A stretch of 64,000 nt of DNA from Ketobacter sp. (lineage in GTDB: Bacteria; Pseudomonadota; Gammaproteobacteria; Pseudomonadales; Ketobacteraceae), in assembly GCF_003671495.1 (NCBI RefSeq), contig NZ_RCHN01000022.1:62001-126000 (forward strand), in the 5' to 3' direction. A program made the position numbers and the translations under genes. Below are positions 55,163-64,000 of this stretch, in pieces. How positions within the stretch are numbered: the first letter of the stretch is position 1; each line of letters starts with the position of its first letter. The notes under the pieces are model-generated. The model ran no database searches and was not told where the DNA came from. It was given only the letters and a program-made list of their open reading frames with translations.

Positions 55163-56635
55163 CTATCCGGTAGCCCCTTCATGCCAGAGCCGTCCATCTT
55201 TTGCCAGTAACAGAGTGGAACCGGCAGGCCCCCAGCTGCCACAGGCGTAATACTCCGGTGGGCTGGTAGTGCTTTCCCAATCCAGCAGGATGGGGTCAAT
55301 CCAGTGCCAGGCCTGTTCCAGCTCATCCTGTCGCACGAACAGGGTTTGGTCTCCCTTCACCACATCCAGCAGCAGACGCTCATAGGCGTCTGCGGAGCGC
55401 TTGTTGCCGCGGGAGTTGGGGTTAAGGTTCAGGTCCACCGTGCGCACATCCATACCCGGGCCCAGGCGCTTGCCACAGAGTCGTAACGTAATGGATTCGT
55501 CCGGTTGCAGGGTGATGACCAGTTGGTTGCTCATGAGTTGGCCGCGTACGGTATCAAAGATCCAATGGGGGATTTCCTTGAACTGAACCACGATTTCACA
55601 GCTGCGGCTGGGCAGGCGTTTGCCGGTGCGCAGGTAGAAAGGGACACCGGACCAGCGCATGTTGTCGATCATGACTTTCATGGCAACGAAGGTTTCGATG
55701 GTGCTGTGTTCGGACACGCCTTCTTCTTCGGTATAGCCGATGCAGTCTTTGCCTTTGATGGCACCTGCGGAATATTGCCCCCGCACCACAGAGCGGGCAA
55801 TGTCATCACCCAGTAATGGTTTCAGGGCATAAAGGACTTTCAGCTTTTCGTCGCGGATGCGGTCGGGTTCGATATTGGGGGGCGGTTCCATCGCCAGGAT
55901 ACACAGCAATTGCAGCAGGTGGTTTTGCACAATATCCCGCAGGGCGCCGGTCTCTTCATAAAACTCACCTCGACTTTCCACACCAATGGATTCCGAAATG
56001 GTGATCTGGATGTGGTCGATGTAGTGATGGTTCCACAGGGATTCGAACAAAGGGTTGGCAAACCGCAACACCAGCAGGTTCTGAACGGTTTCTTTCCCCA
56101 GGTAATGGTCGATGCGGTAGATCTGGCTTTCAGTGAAGTAATTCGACATCTGGCCGCTGATGTTGCGGGCGGTGTTCAGATCCCGGCCGATGGGTTTCTC
56201 CAGCACCACCCTGGCGCAGGGGGTAATCAAGCCCAGCGCACCCAGGCTGGAAGCAATGGTGGCGTAGAGCGACGAATGGGTGGAGAAGTAAAATACCCTG
56301 GGGCGTTGGTCTTCGCTGAGCAGGGGAATCAGGTTGCGGTAGGACTCTGTTTTATCCGCCTCGATACTGACGCAGTTCAGGTGTTTGGCAAACTGCTGCC
56401 AGGACACGGTGTCCCAGCTGTCCTGGGGCAGATGTTGCTCAAGCTTGTCCTGCACCCGGTGGAGAAAAGCCTCTTTGCTGGGAGCGGTGCGTCCTACGGC
56501 GATGATGCGGGTGCTGGCGTGAAAGGGGGTCGTTCTGTAGAGCTGATAGAGCGCCGGAAGCAGTTTGCGCATCGACAGGTCGCCGGTGCCGCCAAACAGA
56601 ACCAGATCGAAAAGGAGGTTGCTTGATTCTTTCAC
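55163..56635 (-). CDS. zwf: Glucose-6-phosphate 1-dehydrogenase
   Basis: Oxidises glucose 6-phosphate to the lactone, entering the Entner-Doudoroff route. The 490-residue protein has the NADP-binding turn LFGGTGDLSMRKLLPALYQLY, the catalytic RIDHYLGKETVQNLLVLRFAN with its conserved histidine, and IRWSGVPFYLRTGKR-like MRWSGVPFYLRTGKRLPSR. GTG start with GCAGGAG. First gene of the operon zwf-pgl-edd-eda. I looked for a HexR-type operator in the upstream 250 bp and did not find a convincing one. Confidence 0.97.
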   Translation of the reverse strand: MKESSNLLFDLVLFGGTGDLSMRKLLPALYQLYRTTPFHASTRIIAVGRTAPSKEAFLHRVQDKLEQHLPQDSWDTVSWQQFAKHLNCVSIEADKTESYRNLIPLLSEDQRPRVFYFSTHSSLYATIASSLGALGLITPCARVVLEKPIGRDLNTARNISGQMSNYFTESQIYRIDHYLGKETVQNLLVLRFANPLFESLWNHHYIDHIQITISESIGVESRGEFYEETGALRDIVQNHLLQLLCILAMEPPPNIEPDRIRDEKLKVLYALKPLLGDDIARSVVRGQYSAGAIKGKDCIGYTEEEGVSEHSTIETFVAMKVMIDNMRWSGVPFYLRTGKRLPSRSCEIVVQFKEIPHWIFDTVRGQLMSNQLVITLQPDESITLRLCGKRLGPGMDVRTVDLNLNPNSRGNKRSADAYERLLLDVVKGDQTLFVRQDELEQAWHWIDPILLDWESTTSPPEYYACGSWGPAGSTLLLAKDGRLWHEGATG

Positions 56636-56887
56636 CCAATGACTCCTGCTCAGTTGACTGCGTGTGCTGTCACGCTATGGCCGAACGGCGTTATCTTTAT
56701 GAATCAATCACAGCACTTTTTATACCAATACGCTCAAATATGAATTCTTGCAAGTTTTTGGTTAACGATAGTGGGCTGGATATTTAATTCTGGATGTGGG
56801 TAAAATCTGGGCTCCATCTCCGGTCCTGCTAGCCGACTGAGGATTGCGGATGGCATGGAAATTAATTTTTTTGCACAAGGTTGGGTC

Positions 56888-57715
56888 ATGATCAGTAAAT
56901 GTATTTTTCCTGTGGCCGGTTATGGAACACGATTCCTGCCCGCTACTAAATCGCAGCCAAAAGAGATGTTACCTATTGTTAATAAGCCCCTGGTGCAATA
57001 TGGGGTTGAGGAAGCCATGGACGCAGGGTTGACCGACATCGGTTTCGTCACCGGACGGGGCAAGCGGGCTATTGCGGACCACTTCGATATCAGTTATGAA
57101 TTGGAGCACCAGATCAAAGGCACGGGTAAAGAAGCCTATCTGGACAGTATTCGCCAGGTTATCGACAAGTGCACCTTCACCTACACTCGCCAGAGCGAAA
57201 TGAAAGGTTTGGGGCACGCGATTCTGACCGCTCGCAAAATGGTGGGCGATGAAGCCTTCGGCGTGATTCTGGCGGACGACCTGTGCATCGAACAGGAAGA
57301 GGGCGTAATGGCCCAGATGGTTAAGCTGTACAAGCAGTTCCGTTGCAGCATTGTGGCCATCGAGGAAGTGCCCAAAGAAGAGATTTTCCGCTACGGTGTG
57401 ATTGATGGTGAGTACATCAAGGAGGGTTTGTATCGTGTCACCGACATGGTGGAAAAGCCTGAGCCGGAAGCCGCGCCCTCCAACCTTGCCATCATCGGCC
57501 GCTACATCCTGACCCCGGATATCTTCGAGATCATTGAGCGTACCCCGCCGGGCGCCAACGGCGAGGTGCAAATCACCGACGCATTGCTGACCCAGGCCAG
57601 GGAAGGTGCGGTCATGGCCTACAAGTACCGCGGCAAGCGCTTTGACTGTGGTAGCGTTGATGGCTTTGTGGAAGCCACCAACTATATGTATGAGAACTTC
57701 TACAAGAAAAGCTGA
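56888..57715 (+). CDS. galU: UTP--glucose-1-phosphate uridylyltransferase
   Basis: Makes UDP-glucose from glucose 1-phosphate. From ATG 56888 the protein is 275 residues and begins MISKCIFPVAGYGTRFLPAT, the nucleotidyltransferase signature of GalU. KEMLPIVNKPLVQYGVEEA, GVILADDLCIEQEEGVMAQM, VIDGEYIKEGLYRVTDMVEK and PPGANGEVQITDALL follow. An upstream in-frame ATG at 56855 is unlikely because the extension is not in the family. It converges on pgi with no space between stops. It works with pgm and galE. Confidence 0.96.
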   Translation: MISKCIFPVAGYGTRFLPATKSQPKEMLPIVNKPLVQYGVEEAMDAGLTDIGFVTGRGKRAIADHFDISYELEHQIKGTGKEAYLDSIRQVIDKCTFTYTRQSEMKGLGHAILTARKMVGDEAFGVILADDLCIEQEEGVMAQMVKLYKQFRCSIVAIEEVPKEEIFRYGVIDGEYIKEGLYRVTDMVEKPEPEAAPSNLAIIGRYILTPDIFEIIERTPPGANGEVQITDALLTQAREGAVMAYKYRGKRFDCGSVDGFVEATNYMYENFYKKS

Positions 57716-59338
57716 TTATTGATTCTGTTTGAAAAAATCAATCAGACCCTGAGTGGAGCCGTCTTCATCGGCGGCTCCCTGTTCCCCCGCCAGCTTGGCC
57801 GTGATCTTTTTGCTGAGCTGTTTGCCCAGTTCCACGCCCCATTGGTCGAAGGCGTTGATGTCCCAGATGATGGATTGGGCGAAGATCTTGTGTTCATACA
57901 GCGCAATCAACTGGCCCAGTACGTACGGCGTGAGCACCGGATACACCAGGGTGTTGCTGGGCTTGTTGCCCGGTACGTGGCGATGTCGCGCCAGAAAAGC
58001 CGCTTCCTCTTTTGACTTGCCCTGGGCCAGCATTTCCTCGATCAGGCTGGCTTCGCTGCGTCCCTGCATCAGCGCCTGGCTTTGGGCCAGGCAGTTGGAA
58101 TAAAGGGACATTTGCTGATCCGCCACCGGGTCGGTGGATTGGGCACCTACGATGAAATCCACCGGAACAAAGTGTGTGCCCTGGTGCAGTAATTGATGGA
58201 AGGAGTGCTGGGTGTTGGTGCCCACGCCACCCCACAAAATGGCGCCGGTGGCATAATCCACCGAATCACCGGAAAAACGCACGGATTTACCGTTGCTCTC
58301 CATATCCAGCTGTTGTAAATAGGCGGGGAACAGGCTCAGGTTCTGGTCATAGCACAGCAGCGCCTGACTTTGGGCGTTGAAAAAGTCGGAGTGCCAAACC
58401 CCAAGCAGCGCCATGATCACGGGCATGTTGTGGCGAAACGGCGTCTGTCGGAAATGCTCGTCCATGGCTTTGCCACCTTCCAGGAACGCTTCAAACTGCT
58501 CAGGACCGATGGCCAGAGCGATGCTGAGCCCGATGGCGGACCACAGGGAATAGCGACCACCCACCCAATCCCACATGGGAAACAGGTTGGATTCGGGGAT
58601 ACCGAAGTCCGCTGCGGCCGCCAGGTTGGTGGAGACCGCCAGGAAGTGTTTGGCAATGGCCTGCTCGTCACCGGTCTGCTGCAGGAACCAGGCCCGGGCT
58701 GCCTGGGCGTTGGCCAGCGTTTCCAGCGTGGTAAAGGTTTTCGAGCAGATAATAAAAAGGGTGGTTTCCGGATTGCATTGGGGCAAGGCGCGGGAGATGT
58801 GTACCGGATCAATGTTGGAGACAAACAGGAATCGGGTTTTGCTGCTGTGGTATTTGGCCAGGGCATCCACCGCCATGGCCGGGCCCAGGTCGGACCCACC
58901 CACACCAATGTTGACCACTGTATCGATGGTTTTGCCTGTGTACCCTTTCAGATTCCCGGTCTCAAGATCACCGGCCAGCGCCAGCATTCGTTGCCGGGTG
59001 GAATTGATCAGTGCAGCCGTTTCCGGATCGAGCTCAGCACCGCCGTTGCGTAATGCCGTATGCAGTACTGCCCGTTGTTCGGTGTTGTTGATGATGTCGC
59101 CGCGAAACATGGCTTCCGTCTTGTCGCGCAAAGACTGGGCTTGCGCCAGGTCTGTCAATGCAACCAGGGCTTGCTCATCGATGTAGTTCTTGGAGTAATC
59201 CAGTAGCAACTCCCCGCAGGACGTGGAGAAGCGTTGGAATCGCTCGGGGTCAGCCTGGAACAGCGCCGCGATAGCGGTATCGGTCAGGCGGGTTTTATGG
59301 GCTTTCAATGAGTCAGTCTGAATAGTATTGCGTGACAC
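57716..59338 (-). CDS. pgi: Glucose-6-phosphate isomerase
   Basis: Interconverts glucose and fructose 6-phosphate. The 540-residue protein has the family signatures VNIGVGGSDLGPAMAVDAL, DWVGGRYSLWSAIGLSIALA and the second signature GNKPSNTLVYPVLTPYVLGQ, with the catalytic DQWGVELGKQLS region near the C-terminus. GTG start at 59338 with a strong AAGGAAG. Its stop abuts the galU stop. Confidence 0.97.
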   Translation of the reverse strand: MSRNTIQTDSLKAHKTRLTDTAIAALFQADPERFQRFSTSCGELLLDYSKNYIDEQALVALTDLAQAQSLRDKTEAMFRGDIINNTEQRAVLHTALRNGGAELDPETAALINSTRQRMLALAGDLETGNLKGYTGKTIDTVVNIGVGGSDLGPAMAVDALAKYHSSKTRFLFVSNIDPVHISRALPQCNPETTLFIICSKTFTTLETLANAQAARAWFLQQTGDEQAIAKHFLAVSTNLAAAADFGIPESNLFPMWDWVGGRYSLWSAIGLSIALAIGPEQFEAFLEGGKAMDEHFRQTPFRHNMPVIMALLGVWHSDFFNAQSQALLCYDQNLSLFPAYLQQLDMESNGKSVRFSGDSVDYATGAILWGGVGTNTQHSFHQLLHQGTHFVPVDFIVGAQSTDPVADQQMSLYSNCLAQSQALMQGRSEASLIEEMLAQGKSKEEAAFLARHRHVPGNKPSNTLVYPVLTPYVLGQLIALYEHKIFAQSIIWDINAFDQWGVELGKQLSKKITAKLAGEQGAADEDGSTQGLIDFFKQNQ

Positions 59339-59357
59339 AATAACTTCCTTAATTGCA

Positions 59358-60044
59358 CTACAGTGATGTGTTTTCCGATTTCAGTGAGATAAAGGTAGCG
59401 ACATAGCCCCTGTCAAAGCAGTAATTCCCCTGAAGAGTCCTGATCGGCACCGTCGGAGCCGGCTCCGGCTTGATGATGGTGGCGGTAAAGGCGCTGTTGG
59501 AGGGCTCAATCTCCACCTTTGCATCCAAAAAGTCCAGCGTATGGTAATTCAATGGAAAGTAGGTTTTATGGATGGATTCCTTGGCGCTGAAAATCAGTTT
59601 GTCCAATGCATGAGAAGCAAGTTCCTGGCCAAGCTGGAGTCGTAGCCGGGTGAGCATGTCCTGTTCGGCGGGCGAGCAGATCAGGTCCCGAATCTCTTCG
59701 CCCAGGGGGGAAGCCTGCTCCACATCCAGTCCGATACTGCGGTAGTGGGCGGTGGGCGCCAGCGCCACGACGCACAAACCCTGGGTGTGGCTGATGCTGC
59801 CGACCCAGCCAGCGGGCCAGGCTGGCTCCCGTTGCTTGCCCTTTAATAGTGCATCGCAGGGGACGCCCAGGCTATTGAACAGGTGATGGGCGCAGTTTCT
59901 TCCGGCGCGAAACTCCCGTTTGCGCTTGTCCACGGCCTTTGCAATCAAGGCTTCCTCTGCCGCGCAAACGGGGGTTTCCCACATCCAGTCTTCGGCAATC
60001 TTCCACTCCACGCCGCCGGGAAACAGAGGGCCCAGGTCGATCAC
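59358..60044 (-). CDS. 4'-phosphopantetheinyl transferase (EntD-like)
   Basis: Transfers phosphopantetheine from CoA to carrier-protein serines. The 228-residue protein carries KRKREFRAGRNCAHHL, WVGSISHTQGLCVVAL, the metal-binding YRSIGLDVE and the FSAKESIHKTYFP box, all of the EntD/Sfp-type single-domain transferases. The GTG start overlaps the galE stop by 4 bp (GTGA). No NRPS or PKS cluster is visible, so the target may be a fatty-acid or lipopeptide carrier elsewhere. Confidence 0.92.
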   Translation of the reverse strand: MIDLGPLFPGGVEWKIAEDWMWETPVCAAEEALIAKAVDKRKREFRAGRNCAHHLFNSLGVPCDALLKGKQREPAWPAGWVGSISHTQGLCVVALAPTAHYRSIGLDVEQASPLGEEIRDLICSPAEQDMLTRLRLQLGQELASHALDKLIFSAKESIHKTYFPLNYHTLDFLDAKVEIEPSNSAFTATIIKPEPAPTVPIRTLQGNYCFDRGYVATFISLKSENTSL

Positions 60045-61045
60045 GAACGCCGCTCCGCCAGTTTACGCTCCCAGTTCAGTGAGGTCCGGACGATGGTTTC
60101 CAGGTCGTCATAGCGGGGTTCCCAGCCCAACACTTTACGGATTTGATCCGCAGCCGCGATGAGGGCAGGGGGGTCACCGGCCCTGCGATCAGTTTCTATG
60201 ATATTCAATGGCTTGCCATTCACTCTTTCAACCATTTCTAAGACTTCGCGCACGCTGTAGCCATGGCCGTAGCCAGCGTTCAGGGTGGTGGATACACCGC
60301 CCTTGCGCAGATATTCCAGAGCCTTGATGTGGGCCGAGGCCAGGTCATCCACATGAATGTAGTCCCGTACTCCGGTGCCGTCGGGGGTGTCGAAGTCGGT
60401 GCCGAAGATGTACACCTGCGGGCGTTTGCCCACGGCACACTCCACCGCCACTTTGGTGAGCAGGGTGGCTTTCTCTGTGCTCTGGCCGATGCGTCCCTCC
60501 GGATCGCAGCCTGCCACATTGAAGTAGCGCAGCACCACGTGGGTCATGGGGCAGGCTGCCGCCAGGTCCCGCAACATGGTTTCGCTCATCAGTTTTGACA
60601 TACCGTAGGGATTAATGGGCTGTGTCGGCGATGCTTCGGTGATGGTGGCGGTTTCCGGTTCGCCGTACACCGCTGCCGTGGAGGAGAAAACAAAGTGTTT
60701 GATCCTGTTCTGCTGGCAACATTCCAGCAGGTTGCGCGTGTTGGCGGTGTTGTTGCGGTAGTATTTCAAGGGGTTTTCCACCGACTCGGGCACAATGGTA
60801 TGGGCCGCAAAGTGCATCACCGTGTCCACCTCGTGGTGCTGGAGCAGCTCGTTGACCAGCGCCATGTCACCGGTGTCGCCTACGATCAGTTCCGCATTCA
60901 ACACCGCATCGCGGAACCCGGTGGACAGGTTATCCAATACCACCACGCGCTCCCCGAGCGCCGTCAGTTGGCGAACCACATGGCTGCCAATGTAGCCGGC
61001 ACCGCCGGTAACCAGAATTGCGCCGTTGCCATTCACATGCTCCAT
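60041..61045 (-). CDS. galE: UDP-glucose 4-epimerase
   Basis: Converts UDP-glucose to UDP-galactose. From ATG 61045 the protein is 334 residues. NAD-binding ILVTGGAGYIGSHVVRQL, catalytic serine in HFVFSSTAAVYGEP, the YxxxK pair in PYGMSKLMSETML, and GTGVRDYIHVDDLASAHIKA are clear. NRRAGDPPALIAA-like DRRAGDPPALIAAADQIRK matches the sugar-binding C-terminus. GGGAACA precedes the ATG. It is coupled to the phosphopantetheinyl transferase and belongs with pgm and galU. Confidence 0.95.
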   Translation of the reverse strand: MEHVNGNGAILVTGGAGYIGSHVVRQLTALGERVVVLDNLSTGFRDAVLNAELIVGDTGDMALVNELLQHHEVDTVMHFAAHTIVPESVENPLKYYRNNTANTRNLLECCQQNRIKHFVFSSTAAVYGEPETATITEASPTQPINPYGMSKLMSETMLRDLAAACPMTHVVLRYFNVAGCDPEGRIGQSTEKATLLTKVAVECAVGKRPQVYIFGTDFDTPDGTGVRDYIHVDDLASAHIKALEYLRKGGVSTTLNAGYGHGYSVREVLEMVERVNGKPLNIIETDRRAGDPPALIAAADQIRKVLGWEPRYDDLETIVRTSLNWERKLAERRS

Positions 61046-61184
61046 AATTGTTCCCTGTAAATTAATAAATCCCAACTAAATCAAAGGCTAGCAAGTATAT
61101 CATTAAGTTGTTACCGACTTCAGAAAAAGCATCGCTGGCCGATACTAACTATAGTAGATACAGGTTTCTGCAAGGCGTAGCGAG

Positions 61185-62180
61185 ATGAAGCCCATACCGG
61201 GTCTGACGTTTATTGGATGTATATTGCTGGCTGGAGTGGCGTTCAGCCATCCTGCCGATCCTTGCCTGGCGCGCATTGCCCAGTTGGCTCAGTCTGCCAA
61301 GGGTTGTGAGCTGACGCAAAAGGAAAGCGGGGAGTGTGACCCCATCAATGGTCAGTTGGAAGTCCAGGTGCAGCGTTGCAAAAGCCAACAATTCACAGAA
61401 TCTGCCATTCAAGACGCGATAGAATACGGCGCTGCGGCCGTGGAGGGGGATGTCAGTCAAAGTCCATATCGGCTCCAGGTGAAGCAGCAGCAGTGGGAGT
61501 ACCAGATGATGAAACCCAATCTGGAGCGCTTCGCAGATTATTTTCCGGAAGCCCATCACATTCAGGATGCCCTGCTGGAACGTTTCAATACGGCTGCCTG
61601 TCCCAAGCAGTATGAAGGGCGCCCGGACCGATATCGATTTCAGGGGCATCAGACTCTGTCCCGCTACCCAGGGATGGACGCTGCCCCGGATGGCAGCCAA
61701 AGCGCTGAGAAGCACGCTTTTTACGGCTTTTCCCCGGAGCGCCCGGGGGCTTGCTACCCTGTGTTGCCGGCGACGCCCGGCACCGCAGAGGGTGCGCAGA
61801 AAACCTTGATGCCGGTTAATATACCTGACTACTTTCTGGCGGAATTGGAGCAGAGGGAGCGGGTGAGAGTATTGCGGTGTGAGTCTGACTGTGAGGCCGA
61901 GTGGGCGTCCCTGGCCAGCTGGCATGAAGAGTACAGTAAGCAGTATCGTCGTCATCGCCAGTTATTGATGTGCCTGGACGTGGAACAGCGTAACGAGAAC
62001 CGGCGCACGGTCAAAGGGGTGCGCCGAACCGCCATCAAGCTGCCGGACTATTGTCCGGAAGAGGAGATCGCAGTGCAGGAGCTGAACGCCAGGGGCCTGC
62101 TGGAAGAGTTGGACCGGCGCTTGTTCCTGGATACCGTCTGGCGCCCGATGCCGCCAGAGGATCCAGCAAAACCGGAGTGA
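61185..62180 (+). CDS. Cysteine-rich secreted protein of unknown function
   Basis: A 331-residue protein with an N-terminal signal peptide (MKPIPGLTFIGCILLAGVAF then SHPADPC). Ten cysteines are spaced along the mature chain (for example PADPCLARIA, SAKGCELT, GECDPIN, QVQRCKSQ, TAACPKQ, GACYPV, RCESDCEAEW, LLMCLD, DYCPEE). It has many glutamines and charged residues but no recognised catalytic motif. I know of no family for it. It is divergent from galE and lies upstream of gspE but with its own start, so a link to secretion is only positional. Confidence 0.78.
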   Translation: MKPIPGLTFIGCILLAGVAFSHPADPCLARIAQLAQSAKGCELTQKESGECDPINGQLEVQVQRCKSQQFTESAIQDAIEYGAAAVEGDVSQSPYRLQVKQQQWEYQMMKPNLERFADYFPEAHHIQDALLERFNTAACPKQYEGRPDRYRFQGHQTLSRYPGMDAAPDGSQSAEKHAFYGFSPERPGACYPVLPATPGTAEGAQKTLMPVNIPDYFLAELEQRERVRVLRCESDCEAEWASLASWHEEYSKQYRRHRQLLMCLDVEQRNENRRTVKGVRRTAIKLPDYCPEEEIAVQELNARGLLEELDRRLFLDTVWRPMPPEDPAKPE

Positions 62181-62302
62181 TTTTAGGTGGTTATCGCCGA
62201 TTGATTAAAAACCGTCGGACGGGCATCATAGATCTTTAGCATTTGAGAATCATAATACGCCCAGGGATTGGGTGAGAAGACAGGTTTCGGAGAACGCTAG
62301 CC

Positions 62303-63820
62303 ATGACAGACGCATTACCTGTGGCCGAAGAGAATAATAACGAAGCGCCATCCCGCAAGCGATTACCTTTTTCATTCGCCAAGCGCCATGGTGTGGTGAT
62401 TGAGGAAGTCGGAGAAGTGGACGCCATGGTGGCCTATAAAGCCGGGATCGCCCCCGCCACCATCGTGGAAATTCGCCGCTTCCTTGGGATTCCCATCCAG
62501 TTTAACGAGGTGAACGACTCCGAGTTTGAACGCCGGTTGTCCAAAGCCTATGAGAATAACTCCAGCGAAGCCATGCAGATGGTGGAAGGCCTGGGGGATG
62601 AGTTGGACCTGGCAAGCCTGGCGGACTCGGTACCGGAAACGGAAGACCTGATGGAGCAGGAAGACGACGCTCCCATTATCCGCCTGATCAACGCCCTGTT
62701 GACCGAAGCCGTTAAAGTGAACGCTTCGGATATTCACATTGAAACCTTCGAAAAACGCCTGGTTGTGCGCTTCCGGGTGGACGGCGTGTTGCGTGAAGTG
62801 GTGCAACCCAAGCGCCAGCTGGCGCCGCTGCTGGTGTCCCGTATCAAGGTTATGGCCAAGCTGGACATTGCGGAGAAACGGGTGCCCCAGGATGGCCGTA
62901 TTTCCATTCGTGTGGGCGGTCGCGAGATCGACGTGCGGGTCTCCACCATGCCCAGTAATGCGGGTGAGCGGGTGGTGCTGCGATTACTGGACAAGCAGGC
63001 CGGGCGCCTGGACCTTACCCACCTGGGGATGGCAGCCAACGACTTGAAGCGCATGTCGTCCATCATCACCAAGCCCCACGGCATTATCCTGGTAACCGGG
63101 CCCACCGGCTCCGGTAAGACCACCACACTCTATGCTGCACTGACCCAGCTGAATGACGCCAGCCGCAATATTCTCACGGTGGAAGATCCCATCGAATACC
63201 AATTGGAAGGCATTGGTCAGACCCAGGTGAACACCAAAGTGGAAATGACCTTCGCCCGTGGCCTGCGGGCCATGCTGCGTCAGGATCCGGACGTGGTGAT
63301 GGTGGGTGAGATCCGTGACCTGGAGACTGCAGAAATTGCGGTTCAGGCCAGTTTGACCGGTCACCTGGTGCTGTCCACGCTGCACACCAACACGGCCATT
63401 GGTGCCGTCACGCGTTTGCAGGATATGGGTATTGAGCCGTTCCTGATTTCCTCTGCGTTGCTCGGCCTGCTGGCACAACGCCTGGTGCGGGTGTTGTGCC
63501 CCCACTGTAAAGAAGCCTATACCGCCGATGAAGGCGAGTGTGAGGTGATGGGGCTGGACGCCCAGAATCCGCCGCAGATCTATCGCGCGGTGGGCTGCGA
63601 ACACTGCAATCACCTGGGCTATTCCGGTCGAACCGGTATCTATGAATTGGTGGTGGTGGATGATGAACTCCGTACCCTGATCCACAATAATGCCAGTGAG
63701 CAGCAAATGAACAAATATGCCCGCCTGCATGGCGCCGGGATTCGGGATGATGGCCGTCGCAAAGTGTTGGAAGGGGCGACCACCATCGAGGAAGTCCTGC
63801 GGGTGACCAGAGAGGGTTAA
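62303..63820 (+). CDS. gspE: Type II secretion ATPase GspE
   Basis: The cytoplasmic ATPase of the type II secretion system. At 505 residues it has an N-terminal domain followed by the GspE/PilB core: [40 protein letters not shown], Walker [20 protein letters not shown], Asp box [20 protein letters not shown], Walker [21 protein letters not shown] and the tetracysteine motif CPHCKEAY with [23 protein letters not shown] precedes the ATG. Followed 14 bp later by gspF. Confidence 0.95.
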   Translation: MTDALPVAEENNNEAPSRKRLPFSFAKRHGVVIEEVGEVDAMVAYKAGIAPATIVEIRRFLGIPIQFNEVNDSEFERRLSKAYENNSSEAMQMVEGLGDELDLASLADSVPETEDLMEQEDDAPIIRLINALLTEAVKVNASDIHIETFEKRLVVRFRVDGVLREVVQPKRQLAPLLVSRIKVMAKLDIAEKRVPQDGRISIRVGGREIDVRVSTMPSNAGERVVLRLLDKQAGRLDLTHLGMAANDLKRMSSIITKPHGIILVTGPTGSGKTTTLYAALTQLNDASRNILTVEDPIEYQLEGIGQTQVNTKVEMTFARGLRAMLRQDPDVVMVGEIRDLETAEIAVQASLTGHLVLSTLHTNTAIGAVTRLQDMGIEPFLISSALLGLLAQRLVRVLCPHCKEAYTADEGECEVMGLDAQNPPQIYRAVGCEHCNHLGYSGRTGIYELVVVDDELRTLIHNNASEQQMNKYARLHGAGIRDDGRRKVLEGATTIEEVLRVTREG

Positions 63821-63834
63821 GAGGGGATTAAAGG

Positions 63835-64000
63835 GTGCCGGCATTTGAGTACGTTGTTCTAGACGAGCGCGGGAAACAGAAAAAGGGCGTACTGGAAGGG
63901 GATAGTGCCCGCCAGGTGCGTCAGCAACTGAAGGACAAAGGGCTGGTCCCGCTGTCGGTGGAAACCACCATCCAGAAAGCCGACAAGCAGGATAGTGCTA
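63835..64000 (+). CDS. gspF: Type II secretion inner-membrane protein GspF, N-terminal part (partial)
   Basis: Begins at a GTG at 63835 after GAGGGG and runs off the window. The first 55 residues read MPAFEYVVLDERGKQKKGVL then EGDSARQVRQQLKDKGLVPL. This is the conserved start of GspF, an inner-membrane platform protein that contacts GspE. Its position directly after gspE supports the call. Confidence 0.92.
   Translation, partial: MPAFEYVVLDERGKQKKGVLEGDSARQVRQQLKDKGLVPLSVETTIQKADKQDSA

Noticed and set aside
56636..56887. HexR operator upstream of zwf
   Set aside because: No clear TTGT/ACAA dyad with correct spacing was found in the region, though one could be too divergent to see.

Overview
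This is a 64 kb chromosomal stretch from a gammaproteobacterium, most likely of the Pseudomonadales/Oceanospirillales grade and possibly marine. The gene order supports this. lolA-rarA-crcB-serS-cysG, then tusDCBE and a tRNA-Ser, and gacA-uvrC-pgsA followed by tRNA-Gly/Cys/Leu, are arrangements I know from Pseudomonas and its relatives. The PrsK/PrsR (XrtA-type) regulators, the single-chain methylmalonyl-CoA mutase and the Entner-Doudoroff operon fit the same group. I cannot assign a genus from sequence alone. I saw no rRNA, CRISPR array, insertion sequence or integrase.

Layout. 1-9077: housekeeping genes (lolA end, rarA, crcB, serS, cysG), a chemoreceptor, the reverse-strand tusDCBE/ybiB operon and tRNA-Ser(TGA). 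9240-15803: a 7TM-DISM adenylate cyclase, gacA-uvrC-pgsA, then tRNA-Gly, tRNA-Cys, an intruding reverse-strand gene of unknown function, and tRNA-Leu with its own promoter. 16010-24928: a monoheme periplasmic protein divergent from a cyclic-nucleotide sensor, a DUF2189 membrane protein, a hydrolase, ubiG, ppnN, pgm, and two small-operon genes of the DUF2591 and DUF2806 types. 24977-32833: a 1320-residue DUF1631-GGDEF-EAL protein, a channel-like membrane protein coupled to an amidase, and an HD-GYP protein.

33050-37920 holds what I consider the most interesting locus. It has a YfiR-like periplasmic protein, a TpsB outer-membrane transporter, a YfiN-like (CHASE8-type sensor, HAMP, GGDEF) diguanylate cyclase and a very short TpsA exoprotein that ends in a cysteine loop. 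It reads as a two-partner secretion system with its own cyclic-di-GMP signalling pair. 38042-48337 adds a methyltransferase, a YfaZ-like outer-membrane protein, a SPOR protein, a Wza-like export lipoprotein with an outer-membrane barrel protein, and an operon DUF1631-prsK-prsR. These last genes are parts of the XrtA/PEP-CTERM exopolysaccharide system, but no exosortase is in view.

48499-64000 is mainly metabolic: meaB-mcm (methylmalonyl-CoA), zwf-pgl-edd-eda (Entner-Doudoroff), galU, pgi, a phosphopantetheinyl transferase, galE, a cysteine-rich secreted protein, gspE and the start of gspF. With pgm, the genes pgi, galU and galE lead from hexose phosphate to UDP-glucose and UDP-galactose, the precursors an exopolysaccharide system would need. 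Cyclic-di-GMP functions are unusually frequent between 25 and 37 kb.
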